DNA of 64,000 nucleotides from Hippasteria phrygiana (Eukaryota; Echinodermata; Asteroidea; Valvatida; Goniasteridae), in contig JAZGUH010000066.1 of NCBI GenBank assembly GCA_037893225.1, positions 124,001 to 188,000 of the forward strand, read 5' to 3'. Position 1 is the stretch's first letter. Each line of letters starts with the position of its first letter. Shown here piece after piece: positions 13,058 through 21,217 of the stretch. The position numbers were made by a program, and so were the translations under genes. The notes beneath the pieces are model-generated. The model was not told the origin of the DNA. It saw only the letters and a list, made by a program, of their open reading frames with translations, and searched no databases.

Positions 13058-13766
13058 CCAGCTTTTTTAGTAAATTGGCCAAATTTTTTAAATGATTACT
13101 TATCCAATCTTTCACGTTACCTCCGGGTTTAGGCGTAGAAGTAACGGGATTAGGCGGAACCGGGGTAGGAGCAGGAACAACCGCTGAAGCAGCTGTTGCA
13201 GCACCGCCACCAATAGCCGCCACCAACGAAGCAACGATCGTACTTATAGCTAAAGCAAACGCGGCCAATATACTTACGACCGTCACACCCTGTTCTCGAA
13301 ACAGAATTCTAATCTTTTCCCGTAGAGAGGTATCTCTTTCTAATATTTTATTAATCGTTTCTTTTATTCTAACGAATTGATCATTCATGCTTAGTTCAAT
13401 GTTGTGCTTGAGTCTTAATCTATTCTCTATTTCATCTTCAATATCGCCTTGTTCTTTCATTAGGTCTTGCATCTCATTATCGTTTTCTACTACTTCGAGG
13501 ATTGTTTTTATCTCCTTGCGTCTATCGTATAGTTTACTCAGTTCGGCTAAATTTAATTCGGCATTACCGCTAATAGTTTGTAGTTTTTTGTCTAAAGCTA
13601 CAAGTTCTCTATAATTTATCCCCTCAGTTTGCGCTTGAGCATCTACTTCTCTCGGTTGAGGGGGAGGAATTGTATATCTACCGGTTTCAGGATCATATTC
13701 GGGATCAATTTCGGGTCCCGCAATACTTTCTATTTGATCGCGCAGATTGTCTAGTTTATCGTGCAT
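13050..13766 (-). CDS. Polinton coiled-coil/membrane protein, truncated by a frameshift
   Basis: 238 residues are read from ATG at 13766 to a TAA at 13050. The N-terminal ~60 residues are acidic and proline-rich. Residues ~65-160 are charged helices (coiled-coil-like), followed by LREKIRILFREQGVTVVSI and a hydrophobic alanine/isoleucine segment at ~165-195. A proline-rich linker (PAPTPVPPNPVTSTPKP) and a basic amphipathic helix come next. The frame ends right after a run of seven G (plus strand CCCCCCC near 13056), and an open, strongly hydrophobic continuation lies in the next frame (12893-13057). Proteins with this overall plan occur in invertebrate Polintons; the function is not established. 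The break is either a real mutation or a homopolymer sequencing error. Confidence 0.75.
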   Translation of the reverse strand: MHDKLDNLRDQIESIAGPEIDPEYDPETGRYTIPPPQPREVDAQAQTEGINYRELVALDKKLQTISGNAELNLAELSKLYDRRKEIKTILEVVENDNEMQDLMKEQGDIEDEIENRLRLKHNIELSMNDQFVRIKETINKILERDTSLREKIRILFREQGVTVVSILAAFALAISTIVASLVAAIGGGAATAASAVVPAPTPVPPNPVTSTPKPGGNVKDWISNHLKNLANLLKKLGG

Positions 13767-13775
13767 ATTGTTAGC

Positions 13776-14336
13776 TCACTCAACGAGTTGTTCTGGATCA
13801 TCGACGTAAGTAGCATACGCTTCATCTATCGTTTGCTCAGCATCTAGCAAAATATATTCATTGACCGTTAATAAACCCAAATCTTGTTTAAAAAATCTAG
13901 AGAAGTTTCCGTCTGGAAACTTCGCTTTCAAGTTTTTTTTTAACGTCGCTTCAAGTGCATATTTTGAGGGATTTTTAATATAAGTCAATCTAACACCGTC
14001 GAAGTAAGTACCATTTTTATCTTTAGTAAAAAGTTCGTACCTAATGAGTTTTGGTCTAACTAATTTGTCTTTTCCCCCCTCCCAATAATCATAAAATTTA
14101 TTAGCTAAACCTTCTTTATATATATCACGACGATTATCTATAATATCACCAGCTTCATCAATCGTCGTAGGCGGTTGTGGTTCAGCCGGTCTGTCTAATT
14201 CATAATCATAGTCGGGGTCTATTCCCAAATCATCGTCGCCATTAGCATCTTCAAAAACATCATCATCATCGGCATCTTCTCGTTCGTCTTCTCGACCCAT
14301 TTCATCCATAGGTATAAATTCTCCACCTTCAGCCAT
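13776..14336 (-). CDS. Polinton acidic protein, function unknown
   Basis: 186 residues starting at ATG 14336 with the TATAAAATG context. Residues 1-55 are extremely acidic (runs such as EDEREDADDDDVFEDAN) and probably disordered. Residues ~65-186 look folded, with aromatic residues spread through them (YDYWEGGKDKLVRPKLIRYE; FFKQDLGLLTVNEYILLD). I do not recognise the family. It lies between the coiled-coil membrane gene (9 bp downstream) and the small membrane gene at 14362-14595. A scaffold or accessory capsid role would fit the neighbourhood but is not shown by any motif. Confidence 0.7.
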   Translation of the reverse strand: MAEGGEFIPMDEMGREDEREDADDDDVFEDANGDDDLGIDPDYDYELDRPAEPQPPTTIDEAGDIIDNRRDIYKEGLANKFYDYWEGGKDKLVRPKLIRYELFTKDKNGTYFDGVRLTYIKNPSKYALEATLKKNLKAKFPDGNFSRFFKQDLGLLTVNEYILLDAEQTIDEAYATYVDDPEQLVE

Positions 14337-14361
14337 TTTATAAAGTCGTATATTTTATATT

Positions 14362-14595
14362 TTACGTAGTATTTACCACATTCTGAGGAATTATTCCTTG
14401 ACTCACCAACCAAGTCTGAGTAGCTAGAGCGCTACCTACCGTAGCGGTGATTTTAACCGTATCTTCTACGTCTAACTTTCCTAAATCGGCGGGCTTAATT
14501 TTCAAAAGTTTTTTACTCAACATAGTATAACCTACGGTCAACAAACTCAACACAGCGCCGTGATAAAGAGTATTTGCAACGTTCTTCGTATCCAT
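14362..14595 (-). CDS. Polinton small membrane protein, 77 aa
   Basis: A 77-residue protein with two hydrophobic stretches: residues ~8-26 (LYHGAVLSLLTVGYTMLS) and ~48-68 (VKITATVGSALATQTWLVSQ). They are separated by a short lysine-rich loop (KKLLKIKPADLGKLD). It has the size and pattern of a two-pass virion membrane or holin-like protein. The family is not recognised. ATG at 14595 is preceded by GTAAA, matching the AT-rich start context of its neighbours. Confidence 0.65.
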   Translation of the reverse strand: MDTKNVANTLYHGAVLSLLTVGYTMLSKKLLKIKPADLGKLDVEDTVKITATVGSALATQTWLVSQGIIPQNVVNTT

Positions 14596-14626
14596 TTTAC
14601 TTGTACTAACATTTTATTTTTTTTAT

Positions 14627-15064
14627 TTATTCCATTTCTAATAGTTCTTCAACTTTAGGGGTTGAAGTTGCGATCGTAACCCCCACCCCCACCTCTCGCT
14701 GCTGATCTACAGGTTTACTCTTTTTAAACGCGAGATATCCAATTCCTAAAACAACCAAACCAACTATCGCATATCCCCAGCTCGGAATGTCTCTCATCGT
14801 TAGCGCTGGCGTTTGCTGGGGAGCTTCTTCTTCTATACTTTGCATTTTTTGTATTTGTTCTTTCATCTTTCTGTTTCTTTCAGCCAGTTTTTTACCTTGC
14901 TCTACTCTTTTAGGGTCTTTTGCTCTTTTTTTTGTGACTCTCGATAGAGCCGACTGAGCCGGCTCTTGGGGAGGCTGGGGAGGCTCTTGGGGAGGCGGAG
15001 CCGGCTCTTGGGGAGGCTGGGGGGTCTCTGCTACTTGATCCGTCGTTGTCGTTTCTAGACTCAT
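14627..15064 (-). CDS. Polinton proline-rich single-pass membrane protein
   Basis: 145 residues. Residues 12-40 are a proline/glutamine repeat (PPQEP units) and residues 42-75 are basic (TKKRAKDPKRVEQGKKLAERN). A tryptophan-led membrane helix follows at ~98-114 (WGYAIVGLVVLGIGYLAF), then KKSKP. The order is long hydrophilic region, one membrane pass, short tail. The first ~50 codons overlap, in another frame, the 3' end of the gene at 14910-15629, so both repeat-rich ends are encoded by the same DNA. The function is unknown; the architecture suggests an anchored virion protein. Confidence 0.7.
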   Translation of the reverse strand: MSLETTTTDQVAETPQPPQEPAPPPQEPPQPPQEPAQSALSRVTKKRAKDPKRVEQGKKLAERNRKMKEQIQKMQSIEEEAPQQTPALTMRDIPSWGYAIVGLVVLGIGYLAFKKSKPVDQQREVGVGVTIATSTPKVEELLEME

Positions 15065-15629
15065 CTTTTATAGTAATACTACTATTATTTGTAATACTAT
15101 TATTATTTGTAACGCTATTATTACTACTATCTACCTGTAAATGTTTAGTCGTGATCAACATAGCCACCAAAGGAGATAAATAAACCCCATAATTGTAATG
15201 CACTTCGCAAAGTAAACTGGACAAGCTGCTAGAAATAACGGGATCTTTTTCTAAGTCGTTGATAAGGGCTTCTTCAGAATCTAAACAAAGTTTATAACCG
15301 AATGGTGAAGCCAGCGGCAAAGTCGCGCCTAAAGCTTTTGCGTAAAAGGTCAACACGCAACTCCCCAAACTGACTATCATTTCTTTGCCGAGCTTTGCTT
15401 CGTATCTTTTATATAGCTTTTCTTGTTTTTCCGCGGTCAAGCTCTCTATTTCATTGACGGAGTATTCTTTACCGAAATATTGTTTAGAATCACCGGAAGC
15501 AACTACGCCTAAAAGTCTATTTTTAGGATCTGGGGTCGTAGCTACAGTCGTCACTAAGCTGGGTGTAGCAGCTACTGTTGGATGAGGTTCTTGAGATAAC
15601 GTGCTTAGAGATTCTATTGACTTGCTCAT
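14910..15629 (-). CDS. Polinton protein with C-terminal Ser/Pro/Arg repeats
   Basis: 239 residues. Residues ~50-155 look folded (GKEYSVNEIESLTAEKQEKL; LYKRYEAKLGKEMIVSLGSC). Residues ~165-195 are asparagine/serine-rich and residues ~205-230 are repeats of SPRAGSASPRASPASPRAGS ending in a lysine cluster (KKKSKRP). The basic tail could bind nucleic acid. The 3' 155 bp overlap the proline-rich membrane gene (14627-15064) in a different frame, and the 5' end overlaps a possible small gene at 15523-15744. The family is not recognised. Confidence 0.7.
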   Translation of the reverse strand: MSKSIESLSTLSQEPHPTVAATPSLVTTVATTPDPKNRLLGVVASGDSKQYFGKEYSVNEIESLTAEKQEKLYKRYEAKLGKEMIVSLGSCVLTFYAKALGATLPLASPFGYKLCLDSEEALINDLEKDPVISSSLSSLLCEVHYNYGVYLSPLVAMLITTKHLQVDSSNNSVTNNNSITNNSSITIKDESRNDNDGSSSRDPPASPRAGSASPRASPASPRAGSVGSIESHKKKSKRP

Positions 15630-15744
15630 TTAAAATAGAACTATATTTTTTAATCTTATTTCTACAAGAAATATAATCGTAAGAAAATAAAGACAAGTTG
15701 ATGGCTATTACTAGTTTTAATAATAGGTCTAGATATTCGATCAT
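15523..15744 (-). CDS. Possible small membrane-anchored protein, 73 aa
   Basis: ATG at 15744 is followed by a hydrophobic N-terminus (LDLLLKLVIAINLSLFSYDY, residues 5-24) that could be a signal anchor, then a basic and serine-rich remainder. The sequence just upstream of the ATG reads TAAAAT, similar to its neighbours. The last ~107 bp lie inside the 239-residue gene in another frame, so it may be fortuitous. No family is recognised. Confidence 0.4.
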   Translation of the reverse strand: MIEYLDLLLKLVIAINLSLFSYDYISCRNKIKKYSSILNEQVNRISKHVISRTSSNSSCYTQLSDDCSYDPRS

Positions 15745-15751
15745 ATTTTAT

Positions 15752-16005
15752 AGATGACTAGATAATCTGTAGATATCTAACAGTTATCTATAGATCATCT
15801 AACAGTTATCTAACAGTTATCTAATAGTTATCTAACAGTTATCTAACAGTTATCTAACAGGTATCTAACAGTTATCTAACAGTTATCTAATAGTTATCTA
15901 TAAATCATCTATAAATCATCTATAAATCATCTAATAGTTATCTAATAGTTATCTAACAGTTATCTAATAGATCATCTATAGATCAACTACGCTCTACGAG
16001 CGTAG
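15752..16005. repeat. Tandem 10-11-bp repeat (AGTTATCTAAC / TATAAATCATC)
   Basis: About 250 bp between two Polinton gene blocks is almost entirely repeats of CTAACAGTTAT and the variants CTAATAGTTAT, CTATAAATCAT and CTATAGATCA. It ends in an inverted element ACGCTCTACGAGCGTAGC just beyond 15985. There is no coding frame. It is the only long non-coding stretch inside the element, which makes it a candidate for a replication or transcription control region, or simply a minisatellite. Confidence 0.8.
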
Positions 16006-16020
16006 CTACGCGAGTATAGA

Positions 16021-16659
16021 TCAACTATAGATCAACTGCCAACAGACTGGAGGATCAGTTTTTACCAATAATTTACTAAAAGGCACATCTCTTAAAATCT
16101 TTTTAATTCTCGATCTTTCTTCTAAAGGCACCGCATCATTTTCATCGAGGCATTGATCGAAACTATTTTTATCTTTGCAATAGAACAATACGACAAATGC
16201 AGTTTGAGCTCTAAAATCTGTCATTACGCAATTATACTTTTGAGTCATCAACCAACAGTAGTGATTGTCGTGCCTACCGCTAAACGCCAATTTCGTTAAA
16301 ACGCAAGTGTTTTTCCCGAGAGCTGCCTTACGATATTTTATTTCTTGTTCCGAGCTACAATCGTCTATCAAAAATAGAACGTGCGATCCTTTAAATCGAG
16401 CTCTATAAAATTCTAAAGCTTCGTTGAGAGACACCTTTTCTACCTCTAAATCGCATAGATATATCTCGGGATCTAACCACAACCAACGTCTCTCGCGATA
16501 AGTCTTGTTGTTGCTCAACGTAGGACAAATAACTACGATATTTTCAAAGTGATCTTTATACTCAGTTTCTAATAGATCTAAAATATATTTGGTTTTACCC
16601 GAATTAGTCCTACCACATATTAGCGCGCAGTGTGGTGTTTTTGGAAACGTTTTATACAT
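16021..16659 (-). CDS. ATP: Polinton genome-packaging ATPase (FtsK/HerA, A32-like)
   Basis: A 212-residue P-loop ATPase. Walker A is GRTNSGKT at residues 16-23 and Walker B is VLFLIDD at ~94-100. The downstream region LTKLAFSGRHDNHYCWLMTQ fits the sensor/arginine area of the A32-like packaging ATPases used by Polintons, virophages and large DNA viruses. In that family the enzyme pumps the element's DNA into a preformed capsid. Length is normal for a compact Polinton ATP protein. It is immediately followed, on the same strand, by the major capsid candidate (start-to-stop spacing about 35 bp), the usual morphogenetic neighbourhood. Start ATG 16659 keeps the whole P-loop. Confidence 0.9.
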   Translation of the reverse strand: MYKTFPKTPHCALICGRTNSGKTKYILDLLETEYKDHFENIVVICPTLSNNKTYRERRWLWLDPEIYLCDLEVEKVSLNEALEFYRARFKGSHVLFLIDDCSSEQEIKYRKAALGKNTCVLTKLAFSGRHDNHYCWLMTQKYNCVMTDFRAQTAFVVLFYCKDKNSFDQCLDENDAVPLEERSRIKKILRDVPFSKLLVKTDPPVCWQLIYS

Positions 16660-16694
16660 GGCTTATTTGGGCTTATTTAATAGTAAAGACTATT

Positions 16695-17972
16695 TTAAGA
16701 GTAACTACCGCTAAATCGTCCATCTTCTAGCACCAACTGACCATCCATCACCAAGAAAACGTAACACGATAGTCCACCAGATGCCTCAGCCTCTCTTTCT
16801 AAATGGAGAGAAATACCGCCATCTACGTCTCCTATTTTCCTGCCAGAACCGTGACTTTTGTTGTCGTCGGTTACCCTCGTATCTAACCAAAGACCGTAAC
16901 TAGTGCTTAAGTAATCTCCTAGCGTCATATCGTGCAAGCCTAAGTCTTTGGACACGCTGGCACCAAATTCTGTATTAGAGTCGCCGAAAAACTTGGTAAT
17001 CTCATCCCAGTGTTGATAACGCTTCATGCCCTGACTATACAATTGATTCGGCTTACCCTCTATCGTAACGTCTACTTTTTCGATCTTTGGATTATAAAAA
17101 ATTCGAGGATCTTTTTCGCCCGATTCTTTAAATAAAAGAAGTATACCTTTGAGACTTCTAATGGCTTGATTAAGATTAATGTTCCAAGTAGTATCGGACT
17201 TGTTTAACGTTAAAACCGTATATCTTTGAACTTTTTCGTATAGAAAATGGGTTTTACCTCGATATTTTTGTCTGATACTATCGGCCAATGTTTTATTAGT
17301 CACCGTTTCAAACTCGAGATCTAACCCCGAAATTTTATACTTCGCGTTAGAATCGGTAGATTTTACTACGCTCGCGTGATCGTTAAATGTAAATTCATAA
17401 GTTAGTCTGTCTTTGAGCGTCGATGGACTAAAAGGCTGATGATCCGTAAGCATTTCAAAATCTAGAGGAATGTAATATCGGTTACCGTAAGCGTTGGCAA
17501 TCGCTTTGTCTTTTCCACCATTCGCGCCAGCAACCCCACTGCTAGCGCCGATTCTGAGTTTCGTAACGTTGCTATCTTCGAGTCCTCGATACGCATCGTT
17601 AGCGCTGGCTGGTCGCCACAAGTCTTTATACGCGTTATATACATCGGCATCCGTAAACGCTACGAAATCTTTACCTTCTAGTTTGATTCTTACGCCACTA
17701 ATTAAATTTCGTGCGACGTTATAATATAGAGTTCTTGCATCATCTTCGCCAGAGCCTTCAGATTCTAAGTCTATATTAAAAGCTAATCGTACTGTACCCG
17801 GTACGACTACATCGTCTTGACTCAACATAGGAAATTCAACGATCAACAGACTGCCAGCCCCTGCGGTACTAGGATTATGAGTAATAACCAACGATTGCCT
17901 CAACCCCTTTAACGCTCTAGGATTTTTTAAACTTCTGTGTGGATTCAGTTTGCTTCCATAAATTGCGTTCAT
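16695..17972 (-). CDS. MCP: Polinton major capsid protein candidate (double jelly-roll type)
   Basis: 425 residues, the largest minus-strand morphogenetic protein here. It is beta-rich throughout with few charged helices. Blocks of hydrophobic strands alternate with glycine/asparagine loops, for example LLIVEFPMLSQDDVVVPGTV (residues ~43-62), NRYYIPLDFEML (~165-176) and YVFLVMDGQLVL near the end. This is the pattern of the widespread invertebrate hexon-like family encoded beside the ATPase. The assignment rests on composition, gene order (next to ATP) and recollection of family members; a structure prediction should show two jelly rolls. The frame is intact, starting at ATG 17972 after GTAAA. 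Confidence 0.72.
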   Translation of the reverse strand: MNAIYGSKLNPHRSLKNPRALKGLRQSLVITHNPSTAGAGSLLIVEFPMLSQDDVVVPGTVRLAFNIDLESEGSGEDDARTLYYNVARNLISGVRIKLEGKDFVAFTDADVYNAYKDLWRPASANDAYRGLEDSNVTKLRIGASSGVAGANGGKDKAIANAYGNRYYIPLDFEMLTDHQPFSPSTLKDRLTYEFTFNDHASVVKSTDSNAKYKISGLDLEFETVTNKTLADSIRQKYRGKTHFLYEKVQRYTVLTLNKSDTTWNINLNQAIRSLKGILLLFKESGEKDPRIFYNPKIEKVDVTIEGKPNQLYSQGMKRYQHWDEITKFFGDSNTEFGASVSKDLGLHDMTLGDYLSTSYGLWLDTRVTDDNKSHGSGRKIGDVDGGISLHLEREAEASGGLSCYVFLVMDGQLVLEDGRFSGSYS

Positions 17973-18011
17973 TTTACTTAACGAAACAAAAAAATAAAAA
18001 GCAAAAAACTT

Positions 18012-18425
18012 TTAAACAAACTTATAAACTAAAAATCCTAAAACAGCAGTGCCTCCTACGATAAATGCAATTTCACCATCTTTTTGACCTTCGCTGGGTA
18101 CGTAAAAGTCTGACAATACAGGTTCACGAGGTAATCGCATATCTTCGTTGGTTACTTCGTTATATAGTCTCAACGCCTCATCTACATTTTTAAAATCTTT
18201 TTGAGCCCTGGCTTCTTTATGTAGTCGATCGTTTAGATAATCTAGAACCTTGGTTCTTTGTTCCACCCACTCTTGTTTAGCTCGAGTTAATTGTTCTAAA
18301 GCTAAATCGTGTCGTTTACGTTCTTCAGCCGACGACCCACCCATCTTCGAAAATAGAAAGTTCGATCCGCTAAACGCTAAAGCGTTTACAAGAGCTCCAC
18401 CAATCATCATTAATGCACTCGCCAT
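18012..18425 (-). CDS. Polinton membrane-spanning virion-like protein
   Basis: 137 residues if started at ATG 18425 (MASALMMIGG). An upstream in-frame start at 18476 would overlap the divergent integrase gene, so I prefer the shorter form. The N-terminus is hydrophobic and glycine-rich (GGALVNALAFSGSNFLFS, residues ~9-26). Residues ~30-95 are charged helices (EERKRHDLALEQLTRAKQEW). The C-terminus is a single membrane helix (IAFIVGGTAVLGFLVYKFV). A similar protein usually accompanies the capsid gene in invertebrate Polintons, so a structural or membrane role in the particle is likely, though not proven. Confidence 0.75.
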   Translation of the reverse strand: MASALMMIGGALVNALAFSGSNFLFSKMGGSSAEERKRHDLALEQLTRAKQEWVEQRTKVLDYLNDRLHKEARAQKDFKNVDEALRLYNEVTNEDMRLPREPVLSDFYVPSEGQKDGEIAFIVGGTAVLGFLVYKFV

Positions 18426-18466
18426 TTTTAATAAGTCGTTAAAATTTTTACAAAGTATAAAATAAA
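18426..18466. promoter_or_regulatory. 41-bp divergent intergenic region (bidirectional promoter)
   Basis: Only 41 bp separate the minus-strand start at 18425 from the plus-strand integrase start at 18467. The sequence is almost all A/T with AAAATTTTTACAAAG in the middle, and both ATGs are preceded by short A-runs. Both transcription start signals must lie here or inside the neighbouring genes. Confidence 0.5.
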
Positions 18467-19474
18467 ATGGAAACAAAATTAAGTAAAATATTTTACAGTC
18501 CTAAAGGATATTGGAAAGGTGCAGGCGCTATAAAAAAATTGTCGTTAAAAGCTAACGTACCCGAGTTAGTCGTTAGAAATTGGTTGAGAAAACAAGCCAT
18601 GTGGCAAATATATTTACCAGCCCCCAGTTTTATACCGAGACCTACGAGTCTCAATAAGGTTATAGGGCGGCCTAATGAACAACATCAAGCGGATCTGTTG
18701 TATCTACCTCACGATGTAGTTAAACGTAAAAGATATAAATACGCGTTGACGATTGTCGATGTGGCCACTCGATATAAAGAAGCTGAACCCTTGACGAATA
18801 AAACGAGTACTCAAGTTGTAGAGGCGATAAAAAAGATTTACAAAAGATCGCCCTTGTCTTGGCCTCTCACGATAAAAGTAGACCCCGGTACAGAATTTAT
18901 GGCTGAATTTAATACTTTGATGCGGACTCGCAACGTCGCAGTACAGAAAGGCGAGGTTGGTAATCATAGAGCTCAAGGTATAGTAGAAAGATTTAATCGT
19001 ACGTTGGCCGAAAGATTATTTGGCCATCAATACGCTCAAGAAATGTTAGAGCCTACCGAGCGTAGCCGCGAGTGGGTAAAAAGATTGCCCGATGTCATAA
19101 AAGCGTTAAACAACGAAGAAACTAGATTGATATCGACTATGAAAGGCGAGTCGTTAACTCCTCGAGCGGCAATGTCTCAGTTAGAAATAAAACAATTGAG
19201 TTCCTCGGGGCTCAAGAGCCCCGAAGTAGCGCTAAGCGTAAATGACGATATCGTTAGATATCTTTACGCTCCTGGAGAGCTCGAAAAAGACGTTAGAAGA
19301 AGAGCTACCGATCCTATTTGGAGCTTAGAAATGTATACGATTAGAAGGAGAACGACAAATCCCGGACAGCCCGCGTTGTACTGGCTGACTCACGGTCCCA
19401 AGAGATCGTTCGTTAAGAAAGAATTAATGGTCGTTCCGTCAGATACTGAGTTACCACCTTCTTCAGCGACGTAA
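18467..19474 (+). CDS. INT: Polinton integrase (retroviral-type rve domain)
   Basis: 335 residues. The rve core has catalytic residues D76 (HQADLL), D139 (KVDPGTEF) and E174 (GIVERFNRTL), the D,D(35)E spacing of retroviral-like integrases. The N-terminal ~50 residues (KKLSLKANVPELVVRNWLRK) suit a DNA-binding helical domain. The C-terminal ~70 residues (WSLEMYTIRRR, then ALYWLTHGPKRSF) resemble an SH3-like or chromo-like barrel. In Polintons this enzyme inserts the linear DNA and generates 6-bp duplications, which fits the ends seen here. The gene is intact and convergent with 19463-20560, sharing 12 bp at the 3' ends. Confidence 0.93.
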   Translation: METKLSKIFYSPKGYWKGAGAIKKLSLKANVPELVVRNWLRKQAMWQIYLPAPSFIPRPTSLNKVIGRPNEQHQADLLYLPHDVVKRKRYKYALTIVDVATRYKEAEPLTNKTSTQVVEAIKKIYKRSPLSWPLTIKVDPGTEFMAEFNTLMRTRNVAVQKGEVGNHRAQGIVERFNRTLAERLFGHQYAQEMLEPTERSREWVKRLPDVIKALNNEETRLISTMKGESLTPRAAMSQLEIKQLSSSGLKSPEVALSVNDDIVRYLYAPGELEKDVRRRATDPIWSLEMYTIRRRTTNPGQPALYWLTHGPKRSFVKKELMVVPSDTELPPSSAT

Positions 19475-20560
19475 AATATCGTAAGCTAGATACCCAACCC
19501 CAGCAACAGCCATTAAACCAACGACTAAAGCAGTTTTTTCTTGTTCGTGCGAGTCTGGCGGTTGAGTTGGTGGCGTAGCTACTCGCGTAGGGCGTATGGC
19601 CGTAGGGAGTGGCGGAGGGGGTACTTGCGTATCTACGACCGTAGGGGGTACGTCTGAGAATGGAGGTGTAGGGGTTGGTGATGGGTCTAAATTCTCTAAA
19701 TCGTCTAAATCGTCTAAATTCTGCTGGGTTACTGTACTACTCTTTTTTACGGGAGGGGGTGGGGTTGGTAACGGACCTAAATCGTCTAAATCGTCTAAAT
19801 CGTCTAAATTTTGTTGGGTTACTGTACTACTCTTTTTTACGGGAGAGGGTGGGGTTGGTGGCGTAGCTACGACGTCTGAGTTCAAGTTGATATTTAATCC
19901 TATCGATGCGTCGGGTGTAGCTATCTGTATATTATTATTATAACCTTGGTGAATACCGACTAAAAGCTCCATATTTGATGGAATTAAGTACAATCCAGGG
20001 CTAATCACAAAGTTTAACGAGCTTCTAGCGTACTGTAAAGAATTTTGAAATCTGGTTATAGAAGATTCCAAGTCCGTATGGCTGTTGATGATATCTTCTA
20101 CTATATTTTCAAATTGTCTTTGCGCATCTAATCCGGTACCTGCAGTTAGTATACTCGTTTTTGTTTGGGCTTGCGCACCGAGTATGGCGTACACGTACGT
20201 TCTAACGCTTTCGTTTATTTTTTCTATACCAACGTCGGTAAACGAGCTCTTCTGACGTATAAACTTTCTAAAACCGAGTCGTACAACGTCCGCAGATTGT
20301 CTGATATACGCGAGCGTAATTTTACTATAATGTTTCGCATCGCCCGACTCTACAAATCCCATGTAGGTGGCGCCGGGGTTCATAGCTTCATAATCGTATT
20401 CCCACAATTTATTATGCGTCACATATTTACCCGTACTCGGGTCATATTCAGCCGAAACCTTGTAAAGCTTAATAGGGGTATAATTTTTACCGGGTACGGG
20501 TAAAGATATACCTGACGAGTACTTGTTTATGTTAAACGGGTCAAAATAAGCGGTACCTAA
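19463..20560 (-). CDS. C-terminal part of the same gene after the TGA; repeats and a membrane anchor
   Basis: An open frame of 366 codons in the same phase as 20561-21169, directly after the TGA. There is no ATG near its beginning, which argues that it is not an independent gene. The first ~200 residues look folded. Next come two near-identical ~40-residue repeats (PVKKSSTVTQQNLDDLDDL twice), proline-rich linkers and a C-terminal membrane helix (ALVVGLMAVAGVGYLAYDIL). The end overlaps the integrase 3' end by 12 bp. The break is either a nonsense mutation or a recoded stop. Confidence 0.7.
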   Translation of the reverse strand, partial: LGTAYFDPFNINKYSSGISLPVPGKNYTPIKLYKVSAEYDPSTGKYVTHNKLWEYDYEAMNPGATYMGFVESGDAKHYSKITLAYIRQSADVVRLGFRKFIRQKSSFTDVGIEKINESVRTYVYAILGAQAQTKTSILTAGTGLDAQRQFENIVEDIINSHTDLESSITRFQNSLQYARSSLNFVISPGLYLIPSNMELLVGIHQGYNNNIQIATPDASIGLNINLNSDVVATPPTPPSPVKKSSTVTQQNLDDLDDLDDLGPLPTPPPPVKKSSTVTQQNLDDLDDLENLDPSPTPTPPFSDVPPTVVDTQVPPPPLPTAIRPTRVATPPTQPPDSHEQEKTALVVGLMAVAGVGYLAYDILRR

Positions 20561-21169
20561 TCACCCAGAAGTTAAGTCTACGGTCTGTTTAAAACTCACG
20601 TTTTTATCGACATTAAAATGTCGACAAGTATCGATATAAGCGCCTTTATCGATGCCATTGTCTAGATCGTCGAATACATTGTCTCCTGGAACTGGGCATT
20701 TTAGAAAGTAAAGTATCTTTCTCATCGTAAAATATACGTGAAACTTGAATAAAGCCGATATTACGGGGTTTTTATGAAGCAATAAGTCTAGTCCTACGCC
20801 GCAACCCGACGTCGCGCACCAAAATGCGAAGTTGAGTTGATTTTGATAAAACGTCATGGGGTCCGATGCATAGCGTTGTACCACTTCGTCGTGTTTTACG
20901 TCGGACATTTTATAAGCGCTAAATATATCAACTAGTCGAGCGATAAAAGACCTGTTGTCGTTGGTGTTTACGATGATGTTAAGTTGACTCAAGTGCATGT
21001 TCAACGGGGTACTCTCCGGGGCAATCGCTTCGTGCTTGTCGCTAACGCTTTGTGCTTGCGTAGCTACTTGAGTACGCCCTACGCGAGCAGCTAGATTCGC
21101 GATATCTAGAGCATTCGTTACCGGTCGATTATTAGGGTCTAAAAATTTCACAAATTGAGCGAATTTCAT
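20561..21169 (-). CDS. N-terminal part of a ~569-codon Polinton gene, cut by an in-frame TGA
   Basis: 202 residues from ATG 21169 to TGA at 20561-20563. The reading frame continues with no other stop from 20560 down to 19463, so this is the front third of one longer gene. The content is mixed helical with hydrophobic patches (FAFWCATSGCGVGLDLLLHK), and I do not recognise a domain. It sits head to head with the first penton-like gene at 21218, 48 bp away. Capsid-associated or other virion roles are possible but not shown. Confidence 0.7.
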   Translation of the reverse strand: MKFAQFVKFLDPNNRPVTNALDIANLAARVGRTQVATQAQSVSDKHEAIAPESTPLNMHLSQLNIIVNTNDNRSFIARLVDIFSAYKMSDVKHDEVVQRYASDPMTFYQNQLNFAFWCATSGCGVGLDLLLHKNPVISALFKFHVYFTMRKILYFLKCPVPGDNVFDDLDNGIDKGAYIDTCRHFNVDKNVSFKQTVDLTSG

Positions 21170-21217
21170 TTTATTTTTAATAAACCAAATATTTTAATCT
21201 TATAAATAATATTTAAA

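Noticed and set aside
15752..16005. CRISPR-like array in the Polinton minisatellite
   Set aside because: Units are 10-11 bp with no spacers; simple tandem repeat in a eukaryotic element.
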